The notes beneath the pieces are model-generated. The model did no database searches. It was not told where the DNA came from and saw only the letters and a list, made by a program, of their open reading frames with translations. This document shows positions 16,143-24,907 of a stretch of 47,135 nt of DNA, one piece after another (the stretch's first letter is position 1; each line of letters begins with the position of its first letter). The stretch lies in NCBI GenBank assembly GCA_021732415.1, contig JAKFVC010000022.1, positions 1 through 47,135 on the forward strand, read 5' to 3'. The position numbers and the translations under genes were made by a program. Source of the DNA: Planctomycetaceae bacterium (GTDB lineage: Bacteria; Planctomycetota; Planctomycetia; Planctomycetales; Planctomycetaceae).

Positions 16143-17630
16143 ATGCTTCGACTTTTAGGTAATCCCAAAGTCCTGTGTAATGGCCTGACGCGCCGTGATC
16201 TGCTGCACATCGGCGGACTGGGCGCGTTTGGCGTGGCCTTGCAGGATGTGTTGGGCTGGCAGCAAGTCCATGCCAACCCCATTGACTTGGGCTCCAAGTT
16301 TGGGCAAGCCAAGTCTTGCATCCTGATCTACAAGTACGGGTCGCCTCCGCAGCATGAGACCTTCGATCCGAAACCGGAGGCTCCGGTCGAGATTCAAGGA
16401 GAGATGAAGTCGATTCCCACCAACGTGCCGGGAATCGAGATTGGCGACCATCTGCCGAAGATCGCCCGGATTATGGATCGCTTGACCGTGGTGCGTTCCT
16501 TGACGCATCCGTACCCCTTGCACGGCACCGTTTACGCAACCACGGGGATTCCCGAGGTCGACACCAAGATTGAAGCCGAGCCGCGCAATAAGCGGCAGTG
16601 GCCATTCATCGGATCGCTCGTGGATTACTTTGAGGATCAGCGGACGGGTGGCAAATTGCCTGCGATGCCGCGCAACGTCGCATTGCCCTTCGTGATGGGA
16701 TCGAAGGACGAGTATCCGCCGCTGGCCGGTCCCTACGGAGCGATGCTCGGGATGCGCTACGATCCTGTCTACACCGACTTTGCCGAGGAAGGCACGACGC
16801 TGGCCCCCGAGGTGCGGCCCGGCAGGGCATTCAAGGATCCCTTGCTGGGAATCAAGTCGTCCGATCGATTGCGGCTGGTCGGAGGCGGTTTATCGAACAC
16901 GACGGCGTCACAGTTCGAGTTGCGTCGCTCATTGTTGGGGCAGTTCGACCAGGCGCGGCGCGATCTGGATGCTCACGAACGGATCAGCACCTACAGCCAG
17001 CAACAGCAAGTCGCCTTCTCGCTGCTGACCTCCGGGAAAATGCACGCGGCACTGGACTTCGGGCTGGAGCCGATGCCCGTGCGCGAAGCGTACGGCATGA
17101 CCCTGTTTGGCCAATCGTGCCTGGCCGCCCGGCGGTTGATCGAGGCGGGGACCAAGTTTGTCACGGTGATCTGGGACGCTTACGGACTGAACGCCGGATC
17201 GTGGGACACCCACCACAACCACTACGGCCGGCTAAAAGAGTTCTTACTGCCAGTCTTCGATCACACGTTCAGTGCCCTAATCCTGGACCTGGAACAACGC
17301 GGCCTGTTGGATGAGACTCTGGTATTGGTGATCAGCGAACACGGTCGTACGCCGCAGATCGATTCCGGGCCGAAGGGAGCGGGCCGAAATCACTGGTCAC
17401 GAGCGTACTCGCAAGTGTACGCGGGCGGCGGCATGGGACGAGGTCACGTCGTTGGACGTACCGACAAGCACGCTGGCGATGTCGAAGAGACTCCGATTTC
17501 GCCGAAGGATGTACTCGCCACGGCCTTTCACTTGCTGGGCATCGATCCCGAAAGCACGTTTCCTGACCCGGAAGGCCGTCCGCTGCCAATCACCGGAACC
17601 GGTCATCTTCGAACGGAACTATTGGGCTAG
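16143..17630 (+). CDS. DUF1501 (sulfatase-like) exported protein
   Basis: A 495-residue member of the DUF1501 family, which is greatly expanded in planctomycetes and distantly related to alkaline phosphatases and sulfatases. The N-terminus carries a Tat-like signal with Arg17-Arg18 in TRRDLLHIGGLGAFG. Family features include SCILIYKYGSPPQHETFDPK, the DRLTVVRSLTH segment, and near the C-terminus VISEHGRTPQ followed by GRNHW. These are metal-binding style motifs of the alkaline-phosphatase superfamily. The substrate is unknown. DUF1501 genes often pair with a DUF1553 or DUF1549 cytochrome gene, but none is adjacent, so this copy stands alone between two accessory regions. Confidence 0.9.
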   Translation: MLRLLGNPKVLCNGLTRRDLLHIGGLGAFGVALQDVLGWQQVHANPIDLGSKFGQAKSCILIYKYGSPPQHETFDPKPEAPVEIQGEMKSIPTNVPGIEIGDHLPKIARIMDRLTVVRSLTHPYPLHGTVYATTGIPEVDTKIEAEPRNKRQWPFIGSLVDYFEDQRTGGKLPAMPRNVALPFVMGSKDEYPPLAGPYGAMLGMRYDPVYTDFAEEGTTLAPEVRPGRAFKDPLLGIKSSDRLRLVGGGLSNTTASQFELRRSLLGQFDQARRDLDAHERISTYSQQQQVAFSLLTSGKMHAALDFGLEPMPVREAYGMTLFGQSCLAARRLIEAGTKFVTVIWDAYGLNAGSWDTHHNHYGRLKEFLLPVFDHTFSALILDLEQRGLLDETLVLVISEHGRTPQIDSGPKGAGRNHWSRAYSQVYAGGGMGRGHVVGRTDKHAGDVEETPISPKDVLATAFHLLGIDPESTFPDPEGRPLPITGTGHLRTELLG

Positions 17631-17684
17631 AGCGCATTCACGGAATGTTTGCGCCACAACAAACCTAATGACACCTGCAGGCGA

Positions 17685-17846
17685 CTACGGTTTGCCGAAC
17701 GCCGTCTCGTGCAGATTGTCGACACCTTTCAACGCCGCCCAGGCCTTACGAAACACTTCGCAGACCCCTTTAGCTCCCGCTAGGTAAGCCTTGCGATATT
17801 CTTCTAGGGTGCCGTTGATGTCGAAATTGTCGAGTGGATCGGCCAT
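17685..17846 (-). CDS. Small hypothetical protein (53 aa)
   Basis: A 53-residue frame starting MADPLDNFDINGTLEEYRK and ending ETAFGKP. It is predicted to be helical and soluble. The start has GGGGG at about 8 bases upstream. It is the last gene of a minus-strand series with similar strong purine-rich start sites, which is why I accept it despite its size. I do not recognise a family. Confidence 0.5.
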   Translation of the reverse strand: MADPLDNFDINGTLEEYRKAYLAGAKGVCEVFRKAWAALKGVDNLHETAFGKP

Positions 17847-18114
17847 GATGTGCCCCCAACGATCGATGGTGAATGGCCCGCAAGGCTAGTGTATGCACCG
17901 ATGCGCCCATGTAACAATATGTCCACATGCGAAAACAGCGTTGTGCAGAGGATCCCCTCCGCGGTCGCTACGTGGCGATTTGAATCGCGAGCCTTACACC
18001 TCCGAATTCCCTCCACAACGCAAATTGTTGGGTCGGCAGCGGTCACCGCTGATTCCATGAACGACCGAAACGCCACACGAGTCAATCGCGGGCGTTTGGT
18101 TCTACGCTTGGCAT

Positions 18115-18282
18115 TCAGTCGCTGGCCGTGGCAACTGCGTCCTTGAGGTTATCCCATTCGACTCGGGTGACCATCTGGTTTTCCCGGGCTTCGAGTAGCG
18201 CCCGAGCGGCATCGAGCAGCGTGGGCGGTTTTTTTGGCATCCGCGAATCTAGCTCATCGGCGATCTGGTGTTCGATAGTCAT
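18115..18282 (-). CDS. Small hypothetical protein (55 aa)
   Basis: A 55-residue helical product (MTIEHQIADELDSRMPKKPP and onward, ending DAVATASD). The ATG lies only 12 bases after the stop of the HARE-HTH gene and has GGGGGA upstream, so the two are probably translated from one mRNA. No family is recognised. It is short, charged and lacks membrane segments, like many accessory phage or island proteins. Confidence 0.55.
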   Translation of the reverse strand: MTIEHQIADELDSRMPKKPPTLLDAARALLEARENQMVTRVEWDNLKDAVATASD

Positions 18283-18294
18283 GGCTTCGTCCCC

Positions 18295-18891
18295 CTACTT
18301 CGTTGCTAGGGCGAACCGGCCCTTGTCGGTTTTCTGGAATCGCGACTCGGTACCCTTGGTTTTGATTTCCCGCAGGATCGCGGCGTAAAGCGTCGCGTGG
18401 GGCGTCTGCCCGCCGGGGCTGGTCCAATATCCCTTGGCCGACATAGCGTCGATCATTTCCTTCGTGGCCATCGGTTCGGCTGATTCGCCCAGAACTTTTG
18501 CGGCGGCGTCCAAGGCACTCATCTTCTTCGGCTGTTCGGTTGCCGTCTTAACCTTCTTGGCCTTGGGTTTGCCGGTCGCGGGTACTTCTGCGCTTTGGGC
18601 CTCCGCCTCTGCATCCTGTTCGCGCTGGCAGACCGATCGGTACTCCTTCAGATCGGCCGCGGAGAGTTGCTTGTTGAACGATCCGGCCATCTCCTCTGTC
18701 GTTTCCCCGACCGGTTGGCCGTCCTCGGTCCGCTGCATCATCACCACGGTGTCGTCGCCGACCTTCTTCTGCTTGGCGTTGGTGCAAAACCAGAGCTCAC
18801 CGCCGAGGTCCTGGTAGAACCCGCCTTTCTTGAACGTTACCGCCTGTTGGGCTGTAGCGGGCTTAGTCTTCGTGGATGCCTTCTTTGCCAT
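18295..18891 (-). CDS. HARE-HTH domain protein
   Basis: A 198-residue protein with a Lys/Ala/Thr-rich start, a middle domain (about 20-90) with repeated acidic and Gln residues, a basic linker (PKAKKVKTATEQPKK) and a C-terminal HARE-HTH winged helix (about 124-198: SALDAAAKVLGESAEPMATK, then a YWTSPGGQTPHATLYAAI core and a GRFALA end). This domain is shared with the RNA polymerase delta subunit and eukaryotic ASXL proteins and links DNA binding to transcription or DNA modification. AAGGA precedes the ATG. It is the second gene of a minus-strand set (19303 to 17685). A regulator or nucleoid-associated role is likely, but the target is unknown. Confidence 0.75.
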   Translation of the reverse strand: MAKKASTKTKPATAQQAVTFKKGGFYQDLGGELWFCTNAKQKKVGDDTVVMMQRTEDGQPVGETTEEMAGSFNKQLSAADLKEYRSVCQREQDAEAEAQSAEVPATGKPKAKKVKTATEQPKKMSALDAAAKVLGESAEPMATKEMIDAMSAKGYWTSPGGQTPHATLYAAILREIKTKGTESRFQKTDKGRFALATK

Positions 18892-18982
18892 GTTCGTGTT
18901 CCTTCTGCGAAGTGAATGGAGTGGCTGCCATCTTCAGGCTGCCGGAACCACCCAGCAGCGACGCGGTTGGCCCGCGTTTCGG

Positions 18983-19303
18983 CTAGGGCACGTACACCAA
19001 ATCCGCTATACCTGCCGCCAAGAAATCGACCACCGCGTAGGTGGCGTCGTCCGCCGCGGGGACGTCTTGCCCGCGGTCCCAATTAAAGACCGTTTGGTTG
19101 TCGGCCAGGCCCTTGATCCAGAGCTTCGAGATCTGGCTTCGCCCCAGCTCCCAATCGGCGTTCTCGGCGTGTGCGGGAAATACCAAGGCCTCGAAGCGGT
19201 ACCCGTTAAGCGTTCCGCAGACCCAGGTCCCCGTGCCTGCTGCTTGCCGTGTAATCTTGGTGATCTGAAGGTCGTCACCGAGGTTGTCGCAATCTGTCGC
19301 CAT
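18983..19303 (-). CDS. Hypothetical protein of an accessory operon (106 aa)
   Basis: A 106-residue protein (MATDCDNLGDDLQITKITRQ, then WVCGTLNGYRFEALVFPAHA and ending ADLVYVP). The middle, with GYRFEALVFPAHA followed by WELGRSQISKLWI, has the look of a small alpha/beta fold found in phage- and island-borne hypothetical proteins. I cannot assign a function. GGGAG lies about 8 bases before the ATG. It is the first gene of the minus-strand series and faces the divergent HTH gene at 19478, so a shared regulatory region lies at 19304-19477. Confidence 0.65.
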   Translation of the reverse strand: MATDCDNLGDDLQITKITRQAAGTGTWVCGTLNGYRFEALVFPAHAENADWELGRSQISKLWIKGLADNQTVFNWDRGQDVPAADDATYAVVDFLAAGIADLVYVP

Positions 19304-19477
19304 GTTCCGAACTCCCGTCTGGTCTGGTGAATCGTTTCGGTCATCGAACGAGTCACACAGTTACCTCCGGTGCGGAATGACATCCAGCGCTGTTTCGCAG
19401 AATTCTGAATGTTTCTTGGAGGTCGCCAACCCGTGAATGTTGACGGCTAGATGCGAGGCGTTCACCATGCACAAACT

Positions 19478-20068
19478 ATGAAACCGCCACCCGTAATTGA
19501 TCTTGGGGATGCTAGATATAATTTGTACGGCGGACTCTATAAAACCCCACGATTCCGTCTCGGCCAAGTCGTCGTCGATGAAGTGCGGGGCGAAGTCACG
19601 ATCGTCGGTATTACTGACGGAAAGATCCCCTGGCCAATCGGGAAGACGAAGCGCGCGAAGGCACTCGTCATCTTTCGAGGGCTAGCGAAGGCAATTCGAA
19701 AGGAGTCGGTGACGGCGATAGCTTATTGGTGGGGCGTCAGTACGCAGACGGTCACCGTGTGGCGGAAGGGGCTGAAAATTCAGGGCCCCACGATTGGCGA
19801 GCAAAAGCTAGCTTCGGCGTATGGAAACCATCCGAAGTTTGCGGAGTTGGTTTTAGCCAAAGCGCACGAGACTTTGCAGGATCCCGCGCGGACTGCCAAG
19901 ATTTCCGCAGCGCTCCGCGGCAAGCCCAAGAGCGCGAAAGCGACTACCAAAACCCGCGCCGCAAAAATCGGAGCAGTGCCCGATCGACGTTCGTTGGCAC
20001 TGCTTGTCCCCCGCTTGCAGCGGGAAAATAGTGGCACAATGGCCGGCACAGCTACATCACTGGCCTGA
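19478..20068 (+). CDS. HTH DNA-binding protein with NUMOD-like repeat
   Basis: A 196-residue protein from the ATG at 19478 (the frame is open from 19451). The first 60 residues form a beta-rich domain. Residues of about 75-102 read AIAYWWGVSTQTVTVWRKGL, a clear helix-turn-helix, and residues of about 135-155 read RTAKISAALRGKPKS, like the NUMOD/NUMOD3 motif attached to homing endonucleases, but no nuclease domain follows. It is divergent from the minus-strand accessory genes and could repress them. The last 12 residues (RENSGTMAGTATSLA region) are read over integrase debris in another frame, so the natural C-terminus may have been lost at this junction. Confidence 0.6.
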   Translation: MKPPPVIDLGDARYNLYGGLYKTPRFRLGQVVVDEVRGEVTIVGITDGKIPWPIGKTKRAKALVIFRGLAKAIRKESVTAIAYWWGVSTQTVTVWRKGLKIQGPTIGEQKLASAYGNHPKFAELVLAKAHETLQDPARTAKISAALRGKPKSAKATTKTRAAKIGAVPDRRSLALLVPRLQRENSGTMAGTATSLA

Positions 20069-20307
20069 TGACAAACGGAGCCACACTTCCCGAGGCGAAA
20101 GAGCTCGCCCGGCGTTCGGCCATCAAGCAGGCGATGAAATACACCCACATCGCGATGAAGGAACGAGCGAAGGCTCTGGCCAATCTTCTTTTCAAGAGTG
20201 CTATAGCAGTAATCCTGAGACCACCCGGGGGACATCCGGAGCCATCAGATGGCACCAAGAAGATCGGGATACAGGATCTCAAAAAATATAACCCCCGTGG
20301 TGTTTGA
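20032..20307 (+). pseudogene. Tyrosine recombinase C-terminal remnant
   Basis: Reading from 20035, the frame gives HNGRHSYITGLMTNGA, then EAKELARRSAIKQAMKYTHI, then ERAKALANL. This is the box II region (H-x-x-R-H) and the tyrosine segment of an integrase. The usual RHS histidine has become Arg (RRS), while the Tyr of KYTHI is kept. A TAG directly upstream (20029-20031) cuts it off from any N-terminal part, so it is broken. The ATG at 20068 inside it gives a 79-residue frame, but that is unlikely to be a real gene. It differs in sequence from the intact recombinase at 15335 and marks an older integration event. Confidence 0.7.
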
Positions 20308-20937
20308 CCAGGGTTTGTCATCCTTTGTCTCCGGGAGACGCGGGCTGCTGTTCCAGGAGAAAGGTGGATTCGGGCGACCAGTTTTACGCATCGCATTTGC
20401 CCTCGACGAGATGTCTCAAGCTATTTTGAACAAGACATTTGGGACAACTTGACGGGACCGCAAGTCCCCGTGAGGCCGAATCGGACTGCAGTCTGAGCAG
20501 CCGTGGGTGCCGGCATTACTTGGGAAACACATCTCCATTCGGGGCACTCAGGTCGCCGATTCAAATCTTGCTACCAGTACAGCAAGATCAAATGCAACGG
20601 CAACTTAGGTCAAGCGTAGTTGGACCGTCAGGACTGGATCGACTGGCTCCATTAGGTAGTCCACTCTGACGCAAGTTGGGCTGCAACTTAACACAGGCTC
20701 CGGCGACCCCCGGCCCTCGGCGTCCCCGAGTTCCATGTGTCGTGGGGTTACGCTTCTTCTTTTCAGGCGGGAAACTGTTTGGTCCTCCCATTCTGCTCCG
20801 CCTCCAACGCAGACGTTCGGTAGTCGGCGGACACGGTGCCCAGCGTGGTACGCACTGGCCGCCTTTGCTTGCCAAGTTGCGAGCGTCAACCGAACCCTGT
20901 TGATGTTTCTTCACCTCGAGCTCAAAGGAGCCCTATT
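20308..20937. other. Gene-free stretch before the sorbosone-dehydrogenase-like gene
   Basis: No supported gene. It contains a perfect 8-bp hairpin (20565-20588) and a sequence resembling a tRNA 3' end (20551-20576), which I rejected. The last part should carry the promoter of the exported propeller protein; AAAGGAG at about 20925 is its ribosome site. Confidence 0.45.
20565..20588. repeat. Perfect 8-bp hairpin
   Basis: ATCTTGCT (20565-20572) pairs with AGCAAGAT (20581-20588) around the loop ACCAGTAC. It is not followed by a T-run, so it is not a standard terminator. It lies just downstream of integrase debris and might be a recombination-site relic. Confidence 0.4.
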
Positions 20938-23900
20938 ATGGGTTGGCTCAAGAACTTGTTCCTGCCGCGCGTCTCGCGCCGCCAGCAGAACCTCCGTCGA
21001 CATGCCTATGGACTGCGCATCGAGAATCTCGAAGAGCGCCTGGTTCCCGCCAGTTTGCTGCCGGGCTTTACCGAGTCGATCGTGGCGAGCGGGCTGAATA
21101 GTCCGACCACCACGGAATTTTCCCCGGACGGGAAGATGTTTATCACCGAGCAGCGCGGCACGATGCCAGTCTGGCAGGATGGCACATTGCAACAGGCGAA
21201 TTTCTTTCGCGACACACCGATCGTGACCGACACCCTCAGTGAGCGGGGGCTGCTCGGCGTGACCTTCGACCCGAACTACGCCAGCGACCATTTCGTGTAT
21301 GTCTATTACACGACCGCCGGCGGTGACGGCCACAACCGCGTGAGCCGCTTCACCGCGGACGCGACTGGCGAACTGGCCCTGGCGGGCAGCGAGCAGGTCA
21401 TCTGGGAAGGGGACCCGCACGACGCGGGTAACCACAACGGCGGGGCCATCCACTTTGGTCCCGACGGCAAGCTCTATATCGCCACCGGCGACGATTCCCA
21501 GGGCAGCATCACTGCGCAATCGTTGGCTTCGCAGCACGGAAAAATGCTGCGGATCAACGCCGACGGCACGATTCCCACCGACAACCCGTTTTATGATGGT
21601 GCCGGTCCGAACCAAGATGCGATCTGGGCGCTCGGTCTGCGCAATCCCTTCACCTTCACGTTCCAACCGGGTACGGGGCGCATGTTTATCGGCGACGTCG
21701 GCCAGAGTTCCTGGGAAGAGATCGACGAGGGTGGTCGCGGCCGCAACTTCGGCTGGGGCGATACGGAGGGCAACTTCAACCAGTCCGCGTTCCCGAATTT
21801 CACCAAGCCCTTCTATGCCTACAGCCACGACCCCGCCCAGTCGACCCCGTCGGGCAACGTCCTCACGGGTGGAGCGTTCTACAACCCGGCTGTGTCGCAA
21901 TTCCCAGCGGACTACCAGGGTGATTACTTCTTCGCCGACGTGGGTGCGGGCTGGATCTATCGCATCGACTCCGCCACTAAAGAGGTGAGCCCCTTCGCCG
22001 ACTTTGCCGGGGCCGTGGACCTGAAAGTGACGGCGGACGGTAGCCTGTACTACCTCTCGCGCTGGAGCGACAAGGTCTTCCGCGTCACCTACTCGGACAG
22101 TTGGGCGCCAGCCATCACCCAGCAGCCGGAAGACGTCACGGTGGGTCTCGGCCAGACGGCGACTTTCACCGTGGAGGCCTCCGGGAGCCCGGCCCCGACT
22201 TTCCAGTGGCAGCGCAGCGATGACAATGGCTTGAACTGGGCCGACATCGCGGGGGCGACTTCCAAATCGTTGAGCCTCACGCCGCAGCTCAGCGACAGCA
22301 GCGCCCTCTTCCGGGCCCAGGCGACGAATGGCTCCGGGACGGACCTTAGCAATGCGGCTCAACTGACGGTGCTGAACGATCACGCGCCGAACACTCCCAT
22401 CATCACGATCGACGACGGCCTGACTAACGGCAAGTTCACTGCCGGTCAGTCGATTCATTTCGTGGGAGGCGCCACGGATCCTGAGGAGGGCAACCTGGGC
22501 GGTAGCACCTTCATCTGGACGATTAACTACCTGACGTCGATCGCGCTGGGCGACCAGGACGGCGACGGCCTGCCTGGTTTGACCCGACCGTTCGATTCCG
22601 CCAGCGGCACGGCGTCGGGCTCGTTCACACCGGCCACCATCGGGCCGTACAACCTCACCGACGTGGGCTATGCCATTACGCTTACCGCCCAGGATGCCCA
22701 GGGATTGACCTCCACTCAGCAGCTGGTGGTCGAACCCAACACGGCCACCATCACGCTGCTCAGCAATTTGCCGGGGGCCCAGCTAACGCTCGATACGCAA
22801 CCCACGACGTTGCCGCACACCGTCTCGAACGTGGTGGGCTTTCTGCGGCCCATCGGGGCGCCGCTCTCGCAAACGATTAATGACGTCACCTACGATTTCG
22901 TCTCCTGGTCCGACGGCGGAACGGCACAGCATAGCGTGACCTCGGCGGCGAACACCACTTACATTGCCACCTATGTCGCGCGGGTCAATCTGGCACTGCA
23001 TGCGCTCGCGACGGCATCCACAAGCGAGAATGACGGCCTGTCCGCGGCCAACGCCGTGGATGGCAATTCCAACACACGTTGGTCGAGCAAGTTTACCAAC
23101 AACGAGTATCTGCAAATCGACTTGGGGGCGCACTACGACATTCACGGCGTGCTCCTCCACTGGGAGAACGCCTACGGCAAACGCTACACCATTGAGGTTT
23201 CCGACGACGGTAACCACTGGCAGTCGATCTACACGACACTCACCGACAGCGATGGCGGATTGGACGACCTGGTCGGCTTGAGCGGTGCCGGGCAATATGT
23301 CCGCATGCAGGGACTAGAGCGCTCCTCGCCGTACGGCTACTCCCTGTTTGAAATGGAGGTCTATGGCACGGTACCCGTCCCAAGCAATCTGCCGCCGACC
23401 GTGAGCTCCCCCGCCAACGCGGTCAACATCACCACAACCACTGCGGCTTTGAATGTCCTCGGCGCTGACGATGGTGGCGAGTCGAGCCTGACTTACACGT
23501 GGAGCGTAGTCGGCAAGCCAGCCGGCGCGGCTGATCCGACCTTCAATAGCAACGGCACTAACTCTGCCCAGAATATCACAGCGACCTTCTCCGCGGGGGG
23601 CACCTACACGCTGCTCGCCACCATTCAGGATGCCGGCGGTCTGACCGTGACCAGCACGGTCGATGTCACGGTCGCCGGACCGAACCTGGCCCTGGGCAAA
23701 CTGGCCACGGCATCGTCTGCCGAGGACATTCGGTTTGCTGCTAACAACTTAGTGGACGACAGCGTCGCATCGCGCTGGTCGAGCCAGTTTAGCGACAATC
23801 AATGGCTGCAGGTGGACTTGGGGGCCAGTTACAAGATCAATCAGGTAACGCTGAACTGGGAGCGTGCGTTCGGCAAGCGATATCGGATCGACGTGTCGAC

Positions 23901-24768
23901 CGACGGTGAGACCTGGAGCACGATTTACACGACGACCAGCAACAGCGACGGCGGCATCGACGACCTGAGCGGGCTGACCGGCGTTGGCCGATTCGTCCGC
24001 CTGGTCGGCCTGCAGCGAAACACTCCGTACGGCTATTCCCTGTTTGACTTGGCGGTCTACGGGAGCCCCACCGGGACTGGCAACCAGGCGCCGAACATCG
24101 TCATTCCGGCGAGTGCCAGTCTGACGGCGACGGGTGCGACTCTCTCCGTGCTCGGTGATGACGATGGAGGCCGAGCGGCTCTCACCTATACTTGGAGCGT
24201 GGCTGCCAAGCCAGCTGGTGCCGCCGACCCGGTCTTTAGTGTGAACGGCACAAACGCCGCCAAGGACACGACCGCTACATTTTCGCAGGGGGGAGCCTAC
24301 AGTCTTCTGCTCACAGTTCGCGACGCGAATGGGCTGACGACCACCAAGACCGTCGACTTGACGGCCTATGGTCCTAATCTGGCGCTCGGCAAGTTCACGA
24401 CGGCGTCTTCGGTCGAGAATGGCGGGACCGTCGCCGCGAACGCGACCGACGGCAACACCGGCAGCCGGTGGTCGAGCAAGTTCACCGACGACCAGTGGCT
24501 CCAGGTGGACCTGGGGACCGTCACCTCGATCGGGCGGGTGCGACTGAACTGGGAGGCCGCCTACGGAAAACGCTACCGCATTGATGTCTCGGACGACGGG
24601 GTCACCTGGCAGACGATTTACGCCACGACAGCCGACAGCGACGGCGGCATCGATGACCTGACCGGGATGACGGCCACCGGCCGCTACGTGCGCATGGTCG
24701 GCCTGCAGCGCGCCACGCAGTATGGTTACTCCCTGTGGGATCTGGCGATCTACGGCAGCCCGAGTTGA
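20938..24768 (+). CDS. Exported sorbosone-dehydrogenase-like beta-propeller with three discoidin domains
   Basis: A 1276-residue exported protein. The basic leader ends with the planctomycete box IENLEERLVPA (about 27-37). Residues of about 40-385 form a PQQ-type glucose/sorbosone dehydrogenase propeller (SERGLLGVTFDPNY, GNHNGGAIHFGPDGKLYIAT, WALGLRNPFTF, IGDVGQSSWEEID, NFGWGDTEG). An Ig-like domain (about 390-475), PKD-like segments, and three F5/8C discoidin domains starting NLALH/NLALG (about 683-810, 914-1042, 1145-1276) follow. These discoidin domains usually bind carbohydrate. It probably oxidises or binds sugars at the surface. I chose the ATG at 20938, with AAAGGAG upstream, over the longer frame from 20836, whose extra residues are not leader-like. 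Confidence 0.9.
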   Translation: MGWLKNLFLPRVSRRQQNLRRHAYGLRIENLEERLVPASLLPGFTESIVASGLNSPTTTEFSPDGKMFITEQRGTMPVWQDGTLQQANFFRDTPIVTDTLSERGLLGVTFDPNYASDHFVYVYYTTAGGDGHNRVSRFTADATGELALAGSEQVIWEGDPHDAGNHNGGAIHFGPDGKLYIATGDDSQGSITAQSLASQHGKMLRINADGTIPTDNPFYDGAGPNQDAIWALGLRNPFTFTFQPGTGRMFIGDVGQSSWEEIDEGGRGRNFGWGDTEGNFNQSAFPNFTKPFYAYSHDPAQSTPSGNVLTGGAFYNPAVSQFPADYQGDYFFADVGAGWIYRIDSATKEVSPFADFAGAVDLKVTADGSLYYLSRWSDKVFRVTYSDSWAPAITQQPEDVTVGLGQTATFTVEASGSPAPTFQWQRSDDNGLNWADIAGATSKSLSLTPQLSDSSALFRAQATNGSGTDLSNAAQLTVLNDHAPNTPIITIDDGLTNGKFTAGQSIHFVGGATDPEEGNLGGSTFIWTINYLTSIALGDQDGDGLPGLTRPFDSASGTASGSFTPATIGPYNLTDVGYAITLTAQDAQGLTSTQQLVVEPNTATITLLSNLPGAQLTLDTQPTTLPHTVSNVVGFLRPIGAPLSQTINDVTYDFVSWSDGGTAQHSVTSAANTTYIATYVARVNLALHALATASTSENDGLSAANAVDGNSNTRWSSKFTNNEYLQIDLGAHYDIHGVLLHWENAYGKRYTIEVSDDGNHWQSIYTTLTDSDGGLDDLVGLSGAGQYVRMQGLERSSPYGYSLFEMEVYGTVPVPSNLPPTVSSPANAVNITTTTAALNVLGADDGGESSLTYTWSVVGKPAGAADPTFNSNGTNSAQNITATFSAGGTYTLLATIQDAGGLTVTSTVDVTVAGPNLALGKLATASSAEDIRFAANNLVDDSVASRWSSQFSDNQWLQVDLGASYKINQVTLNWERAFGKRYRIDVSTDGETWSTIYTTTSNSDGGIDDLSGLTGVGRFVRLVGLQRNTPYGYSLFDLAVYGSPTGTGNQAPNIVIPASASLTATGATLSVLGDDDGGRAALTYTWSVAAKPAGAADPVFSVNGTNAAKDTTATFSQGGAYSLLLTVRDANGLTTTKTVDLTAYGPNLALGKFTTASSVENGGTVAANATDGNTGSRWSSKFTDDQWLQVDLGTVTSIGRVRLNWEAAYGKRYRIDVSDDGVTWQTIYATTADSDGGIDDLTGMTATGRYVRMVGLQRATQYGYSLWDLAIYGSPS

Positions 24769-24847
24769 TGGATCGGGGAGGGCGGTCGCAACGGCAGAAC
24801 GGCGACCGCCCGCGCCCTTGCTGCCGGCTGGGAGGGCAAGGCTCCCG

Positions 24848-24874
24848 CCGAGCCTAAAGCGAGCTTTAGCTCGG
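24848..24874. repeat. Short hairpin after the propeller gene
   Basis: CCGAGC-C-TAAAGC (24848-24860) pairs with GCTTTA-GCTCGG (24863-24874), with one bulged C. It lies 80 bases after the stop of the propeller gene and could help end transcription, though no T-run follows. Confidence 0.45.
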
Positions 24875-24907
24875 AGTCCGCCGGAGGCCTCCAAACAATG
24901 AAGAATG

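Noticed and set aside
17975-17995. tRNA T-arm-like segment (GATTTGAATCGCG, plus strand)
   Set aside because: Only a 4-bp hairpin forms; no cloverleaf can be drawn around it.
17804-18085. 93-codon minus-strand frame in the second accessory cluster
   Set aside because: It overlaps the better-supported 53-aa gene, lacks a clear start site and has no recognisable sequence.
20551-20576. tRNA-like 3' end (GATTCAAATC followed by CTACCA)
   Set aside because: The T-stem does not pair and the distance to the CCA-like end is wrong; no anticodon or D arm is visible upstream.
20911-22458. 515-codon open frame on the minus strand
   Set aside because: Antisense to the propeller domain of the sorbosone-dehydrogenase-like protein; Arg/Val/Gly-rich product typical of high-GC shadow frames.
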